In this document: positions 58,877-64,000 of the stretch, one piece after another
How the letters are laid out: every line of letters starts with the position of its first letter
Numbering within the stretch: the stretch's first letter is position 1
DNA from: Populus alba
Taxonomy: Eukaryota; Streptophyta; Magnoliopsida; Malpighiales; Salicaceae
Reading direction: 5' to 3'
Assembly (NCBI RefSeq): GCF_005239225.2
Contig: NC_133289.1
Location: forward strand, 15,794,889 to 15,858,888
DNA length: 64,000 bases
Notes under the pieces: generated by a model
The model's input: only the letters and a program-made list of their open reading frames with translations
What the model was told of the DNA's origin: nothing
The model's database searches: none
Translations under genes and position numbers: made by a program

Positions 58877-61562
58877 ATGGATGATCGTTCATGGATGTAT
58901 CTAGATTCACCCCAAGGATTGCGGAGGATGGATTATTGTAACGGGGTTCAGGGTTTTATTAATTTCGCAACATCTATTCCCAGAAATTTTACTTGAGGCG
59001 GTATTAGGTGTCCATGCAGGAAGTGTCAAAATAAAAAGTATCTGCATCCGGATGTTGTAATGATACATCTTCTACACAAAGGGTTTGTGGAGGATTACGA
59101 GTGTTGGTATGCACATGGAGAGGTATTTGTTAGTAATAGGAGAATGAGAGAAACGGTGGTTGGGTCAACTTCTAGTGCTAGCAACGTGCATGAAGCGGTA
59201 AATGGGAACACTAATCCTTACAGAAACATGGTTATGGATGCAATGAGAATGAATCAAGATAATGTCAATTAATGTCCAATCGTAGAAGAAGAACCTAATG
59301 CAGAGGCAGCTAGGTTTTTTGATTTGTTGAAAGATTCTGATGAACCATTATGGGATGGCTGCACAAACCACAGTAAATTATCGGCTGTGGCACAGGTGTT
59401 CACCATCAAGTCAGATCACGGGTTGAGTGAGGCCGGGTATGACAAAATTATTGATTGGGCAAGAAGCATTTTACCTGAAGGGAACAGGCTCAAAGAGAAC
59501 TTCTATGCTGCGAAGTCCATGATGAAACCCCTCGGTTTAGGATACCAGAAAATTGACATGTGCCCTAACTTCTGCATGTTATACTACCTTGAAAATGCTA
59601 AGATGACCGAATGCATGACATGCGGGCATTCCCGTTACAAACCCAGAACTGGCAGGGGGAAGACTCTAGTGGCATATAAAAAACTTAGATATTTCCCGAT
59701 CACACCTAGACTGCAGAGGTTATTTATGTCACCAAGGACTGCTGAGCACATGACATGGCACCAAACACACGATGCCGTTGATGGTGTGATGGTGCATCCT
59801 TCTGACAGCGAAGCGTGGAAACGCTTTAACAGTGTTCATCCTGACTTTTCTGTTGAATCAAGGAATGTTCGACTTGGGTTGTGTACAGACGGGTTCAACC
59901 CATTTGGGTCATTTGCTGCTCCCTATTCTTGTTGGCCGATCATTCTCATAGTTTATAACTTGCCACCGGGAATGTGTATGAGGCTGGAGTTCATGTTTCT
60001 ATCTACTGTCATACCCGGTCCAAGCAGCCCGGGGCGGAATATAGATGTTTGTCTTCAACCGTTGATAGATGAGCTAGCGCAGTTGTGGTCCTCCGGATCT
60101 CTGACTTATGATATATCGAGGAAACAAAATTTCCTTATGAGGGCGGCTTTGATATGGATTATTAGTGATTTTCCAGCTTATGGAATGCTTTCTGGTTGGA
60201 GCACGCATAGGAAACTCGCATGTCCATACTGCATGGAAAACAACAAGGCATTCACGCTAGCAAACAGAGGTAAAACTTCTTTTTTTGACTGTCACCGTCG
60301 CTTCTTGCCACTTAATCACAAGTTCAGAAAGAACAGAAAAGATTTCTTTGTTGGTAGAGTTGAAAAAGATGTTGCATCCCCGCGTCTTTCTGGTGAAGAA
60401 TTGCATCATGTTGTATCAGAGTACGGTGACATTGTGTTTGGCCTTCAATCAGGTAAGCAAAAGTTTCCTGGTTTTGGTTTGACCCATAATTGGGTAAAGC
60501 GAAGTATCTTTTGGGAGCTTTCGTATTGGAAGACTAATCTTCTCCGCCATAACCTTGACGTCATGCACATCGAAAAGAAAGTGTTTGAGAATATTTTTAA
60601 CACCGTCATGGATGTGAAGGGGAAGACAAAGGACAACATGAAGGCTAGATTGGATATAGCTTTATACTATAACCGTAAAAATATGGAGTTGGTTTATGAC
60701 GAGTCACGGGTTGCAAAACCAAGGGCAAGCTTCGTGTTAGAGAAAAACGCACAACTGCTAGTCTACAAATGGCTTAAGAGTCTGCGTTTCCCGGATGGAC
60801 ATGCATCGAACATATCAAGGCTTGTTAACACAGAGGACTGTAGATTGTATGGAATGAAGAGCCATGACTGCCACGTGTTTATGCAAACACCCATCCCATT
60901 AGCGTTTCGTGATTTGTTGCCAAAGGGAATATGTGATGCACTAACGGAGATCAGTCATTTCTTCAGAGATATATGCTTCAGCAAGATGAATGTTGAGCAC
61001 ATTGAGATGCTTCAAACGAATATCATCGAGACACTATGCAAACTTGAGATGATATTTCCTCCTTCATTTTTTGACTCAATGGAGCATCTCCCTATACATC
61101 TACCGTTCGAGGCAAAAGCTGGAGGACCGGTCCAGTATAGATGGATGTACCCATTCGAACGGTGAGATATTACAGTTGCAATGGAATTCATATCTTAAAG
61201 TATTTTCTATGTTTTTCTTATTTGAAAATACTTTAATTGTACTTCAATGCAGGTACTTGTTTAATCTAAAAAAAAAGGTTAAGAACAAGGCGCATGTTGA
61301 GGCTTTCATATCTGAGGCCTATATTGTTGAAGAGATATCAACATTTATCTCGTACTATTTTGAACCTCATCTGAGAACAAGAATCTATCGCGTTCCACGG
61401 CATGACGATGGCGGTGAAGTGCCTTCTAGTGGGAACTTGTCAATATTCTCCAATACTGGACGACCCACATCTAAAAATACCGTAAGAGGAAGATATTTGT
61501 CGGAAATAGAATTCAAACAAACACACAACTATGTTCTGCTTTTTATTGTTTTGTTGTCATAA
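58877..61562 (+). pseudogene. TNP2-like CACTA transposase, two in-frame stops
   Basis: The frame opens at ATG 58877 and runs to 61161, then continues after an intron (61162-61252, GT/AG). It is broken by TGA at 58994-58996 and TAA at 59270-59272; beyond those it is open for over 600 codons. Order: transposase-associated domain (DRSWMYLDSPQGL, then a RCPCRKCQN cysteine cluster), Transposase_21 (MCPNFCMLYYLENAKM, LGLCTDGFNPFG, CPYCMENNKAF, DVMHIEKKVFENIF), then DUF4218 (HLPIHLPFEAKAGGPVQYRW-MYPFER-YLFNLKK). The usual C-terminal DUF4216 part is missing; exon 2 ends at YVLLFIVLLS. The enzyme would cut and paste the element in the nucleus. The stops make this copy a pseudogene unless they are read through. 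Confidence 0.9.
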
Positions 61563-61569
61563 TTATAAT

Positions 61570-61970
61570 GATTAATTTGTTGAATTATAATTGTTAATGT
61601 TGAATTATAATGATTAATTTGTTGAAGTATAATTTGTTGAATTTATTGAATTTATTTTTTGTCATATTTTTTATTGTTTTGAATATAATTATTGATTAAT
61701 TTGTGAATTATAATTGTTAATGTTGAATTGTAATGATTAATTTGTTGAATTATAATTTGTTGAATTTATTGAATTTATTTTTTGTCATATTTTTTATTGT
61801 TTTGAATATAATTATTGATTAATTTGTTGAATTATAATTGTTAATGTTGAATTAAAATGATTAATTTGTTGAATTTAATTTGTTGAATTTATTTTTTTTT
61901 CATATTTTTTATTGTTTTGAAATATAATTATTGATTAATTTGTGAATTGTAATTGTTAACGTTGAATTTA
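61570..61970. repeat. AT-rich tandem repeat, about 124-bp unit
   Basis: GATTAATTTG starts at 61570, 61694, 61817 and 61933, so three full units and a partial one (124, 123 and 116 bases). Each contains GTTGAATTATAATTGTTAATG, and TTTTTGTCATATTTTTTATT. It lies exactly where the transposase loses similarity to its family. Confidence 0.9.
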
Positions 61971-62150
61971 TCTTAGGATTAATAGTTGAATATGTTGGCA
62001 TAATTAGTATAGATTGGTTCAATTGGTTGTGGCTATTGTTAATATTTGCAGGTTTGTGGATTTGAGTAGTATCCAATATAGGGGAGGTGCTGCCGATTTT
62101 TTTTTAACTTTTGAATTTTATTATACAATTATTAATATAAAATTGTTTAG

Positions 62151-63860
62151 ATGCGCAAAATGAAAACCAGAGCTGGTCGTTCACGTCCAGTCGAATCAAG
62201 TTTGTCTAGCAGTGATGATGATGTTTCCTTAGGTGCCTCTCAAGAAGAGGCACCTACACCACCTGCGCCGTTAACCGATGCTGCCTCTTCCAGCGATGTT
62301 TCACATCGCAGAAGCGGCGTGCCTTCGAAGCGGAATCAATTTACCCGCCAGTACGAGGAACAGTGGAAGGACGATCTTTCAATGTAAGTTTGTTAAGGTT
62401 TTAGTTTTTTTATATATAAAAAAACAAATTTAAAACATAATTTATGAAGTAATCACAAATTAATTTCATTTCTTTTCAGGTTCACAAACATTGAGGCCGC
62501 CCGAGTAATATCATCGGCGTTTAAAGCGTCGATGGAGATTCCATTGTTTCAATGGAGTCAGATATCTAGACATCCTGAATGGATGCCTCAAATCAATGCA
62601 TGGTTTCGTAGATTTGAGGTTCGTGTTAATATATAATTTTCAGCTTATTTCTAATAAATTCTAGTTATAATTGTAAATAAATTATTAACATTTTAAAGAA
62701 TTATTTTTTTATATACAACATCGATTCTACTGGGACGATGAACATGACACTGTTGTGAGGAGGGTGTGGGAAAATCACGCGGCAATTAGGTAACATCGAA
62801 AACAATACGACTTTTTTTTACATAATTATTTATGTTTCGAAATGTAATTTTTTCGTGCGTGAATTAGGTTGCGTGATTTTTGGTATGACACCCAGAAAAA
62901 AGCAAAAAAAAAACAGCGAGGGATAAGGGATTCCAAGGCTGGAACGATGTTGCGGTTTGGAGGAATTTCAAACCAATATACATCCCGGAAGATATATGGC
63001 CGCACTATCTTCAGCACGTGACGTCTAAACGGTTCACTCGACGCTCACAGTCCGGTGCTGGCAACCGGAATCGGCCAATTCATGGCTCGGTGACAACGCA
63101 CACTGGCGGCTCCGTTTCGTTTTCTGCACATGCGAAACGGATGGTAAGATTAATTTAAATGAAATATATCGTTCAATTAATTTGTTGTTAATACATTTTT
63201 TTCATTATAGGCTACGTCTCTTGGACGTGAGCTGAGCCCTATGGAGCTGTTTGTGGAGACGCACGTGCGAAGTCATGACCGCCAAAAGGGGACGCAACAG
63301 TTCGTTGACAACTGTGCTCAATATTTTGTGGTATGTTTGTTCAACCATTTTATTTTGTAAGTTATTATTATGTTTATTGAATTGAATATGATGATTTTTT
63401 TTTTCAGGAGACCTATAATAATCGGTTGAGGGAGAGATACGGGGACGATCCATCGACCCATCCGGAATTCGATCCGGATTTGTGGATGGAGGCTGGATCG
63501 TCAGGTGGACCCGATAAAAATCGGGTTTACGGGCTCTCTAACACTACCGCGGCCAACTTGCGGTCGACCGGTACTGCTTCAACCGCTGGGAGCTCCCAAT
63601 CTGTATCGAGCTCCCAATCTAAGGAGTTTGTGGCCTTTCAGCAAAGGTGCGACCACCTATCAGAGGCATACACACAACTCAAAGAAGAGCAAAGATTGGT
63701 GAACGAACAACACAGAACAGAGTCTAAACAACAAAGAGCGGCCTATGAAGAGCTTCGACAAATGGTCATGAACATGACACAAGGTGGAACATGTGCGCCT
63801 AATCCTTTTTGGCCGCCTAACCCCCATCCTCCTCCTCCTCCTCCTCCACCTTTATATTAA
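62151..63860 (+). pseudogene. Ptta/TnpA-like CACTA protein, six exons, frameshifted
   Basis: Exon-like pieces are 62151-62383, 62480-62618, about 62725-62789, 62868-63143, 63211-63330 and 63408-63860. The C-terminal half matches the plant Ptta/En/Spm transposase family (Transposase_24): ELFVETHVR, CAQYFVETYNNRLRERYG, FDPDLWMEAG, KNRVYGL. It is followed by a coiled-coil stretch (FQQRCDHLSEAYTQLKEEQ...) and a proline run. The N-terminus is acidic and serine-rich. In En/Spm the TnpA product binds subterminal repeats. Two defects are visible: no AG acceptor is found before exon 3 (ATACAACATCG), and the frame shifts within the A-runs of exon 4 (about 62897-62925). Confidence 0.8.
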
Positions 63861-64000
63861 TTTTTAATAAACATTATTTACATTTAAAATTTTGTTTAAT
63901 GTTTTTTTGAAACACATTCATTTTGTAATGAATATTATTTCACTTTGAGTTTTTGTTGCTTAATATAAATTTTATTTGCATAATTGGTTTGTATTACCAT

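Larger units (their letters stand above)
57945..64000 (+). mobile_element. CACTA (En/Spm) element with two genes, 3' end outside window
   Basis: It begins CACCACCAGAAATTC (57945), after TTA. Subterminal repeats follow (57960-58370), then a leader, a TNP2-type transposase gene (58877-61562), an AT-rich tandem repeat (61570-61970) and a Ptta/TnpA-like gene (62151-63860). The two-gene, same-strand plan is that of autonomous plant CACTA elements. Both genes are damaged, so this copy is probably not autonomous. The closing terminal repeat is not within the window. Confidence 0.88.

Overview
The window is nuclear DNA of a flowering plant, most likely a woody eudicot and plausibly Salicaceae (poplar/willow). 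That assignment is inferred from intron-containing genes, very AT-rich intergenic DNA with many (AT)n/(GA)n/(CT)n tracts, a tRNA-derived SINE, and several copies of an AT-rich dispersed repeat familiar from poplar. No prokaryotic or organellar gene was seen.

One ordinary, apparently intact host gene is present: a three-exon SMAX1/SMXL-type gene (40343-44072, plus strand) encoding about 1048 residues. It has the double Clp-N domain, a degenerate P-loop, the FRGKT motif and an FDLN EAR motif. It is a predicted nuclear repressor of karrikin/KAI2-ligand signalling. Its upstream region is rich in CT/GA, ATT and GATA simple repeats and holds one short uORF.

Transposable elements dominate the rest. 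(1) 1-3340 is made of retroelement LTR-like relics, minus-oriented. (2) 3437-6519 is a CACTA (En/Spm) deletion derivative on the minus strand, with a decayed TNP2 transposase and an internally duplicated segment. (3) 10365-11740 is a degenerate repeat region, followed by a SINE at 12702-12895. (4) 17174-26809 is a complete LTR retrotransposon on the minus strand: about 2.2-kb LTRs roughly 1% diverged, a perfect 5-bp target duplication CTCCT, a tRNA-Arg-type primer binding site, a polypurine tract, a broken gag and no visible pol. It carries two minisatellite arrays before its 3' LTR, 72-bp repeats at the start of each LTR, and two strong hairpins beside a splice donor. It sits inside an older, unidentified element-like sequence (about 16150-27790). 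(5) 49431-52668 is a chimera of a CACTA relic and a Ty1/copia relic. (6) 57945 to the window end is a second, larger CACTA element on the plus strand, with TNP2-like and Ptta/TnpA-like genes, both damaged.

The remaining DNA (about 6.5-10 kb, 12.9-16 kb, 28-39 kb, 44.4-49.4 kb, 52.7-57.9 kb) is AT-rich intergenic sequence with small repeats, a MITE-like element and unidentified gene-like fragments. No clearly new biological system is visible. The best leads are the retroelement's paired-hairpin/splice-donor module, which recurs with different but still complementary arms in a second LTR-like sequence, and its gag-only, minisatellite-bearing architecture.
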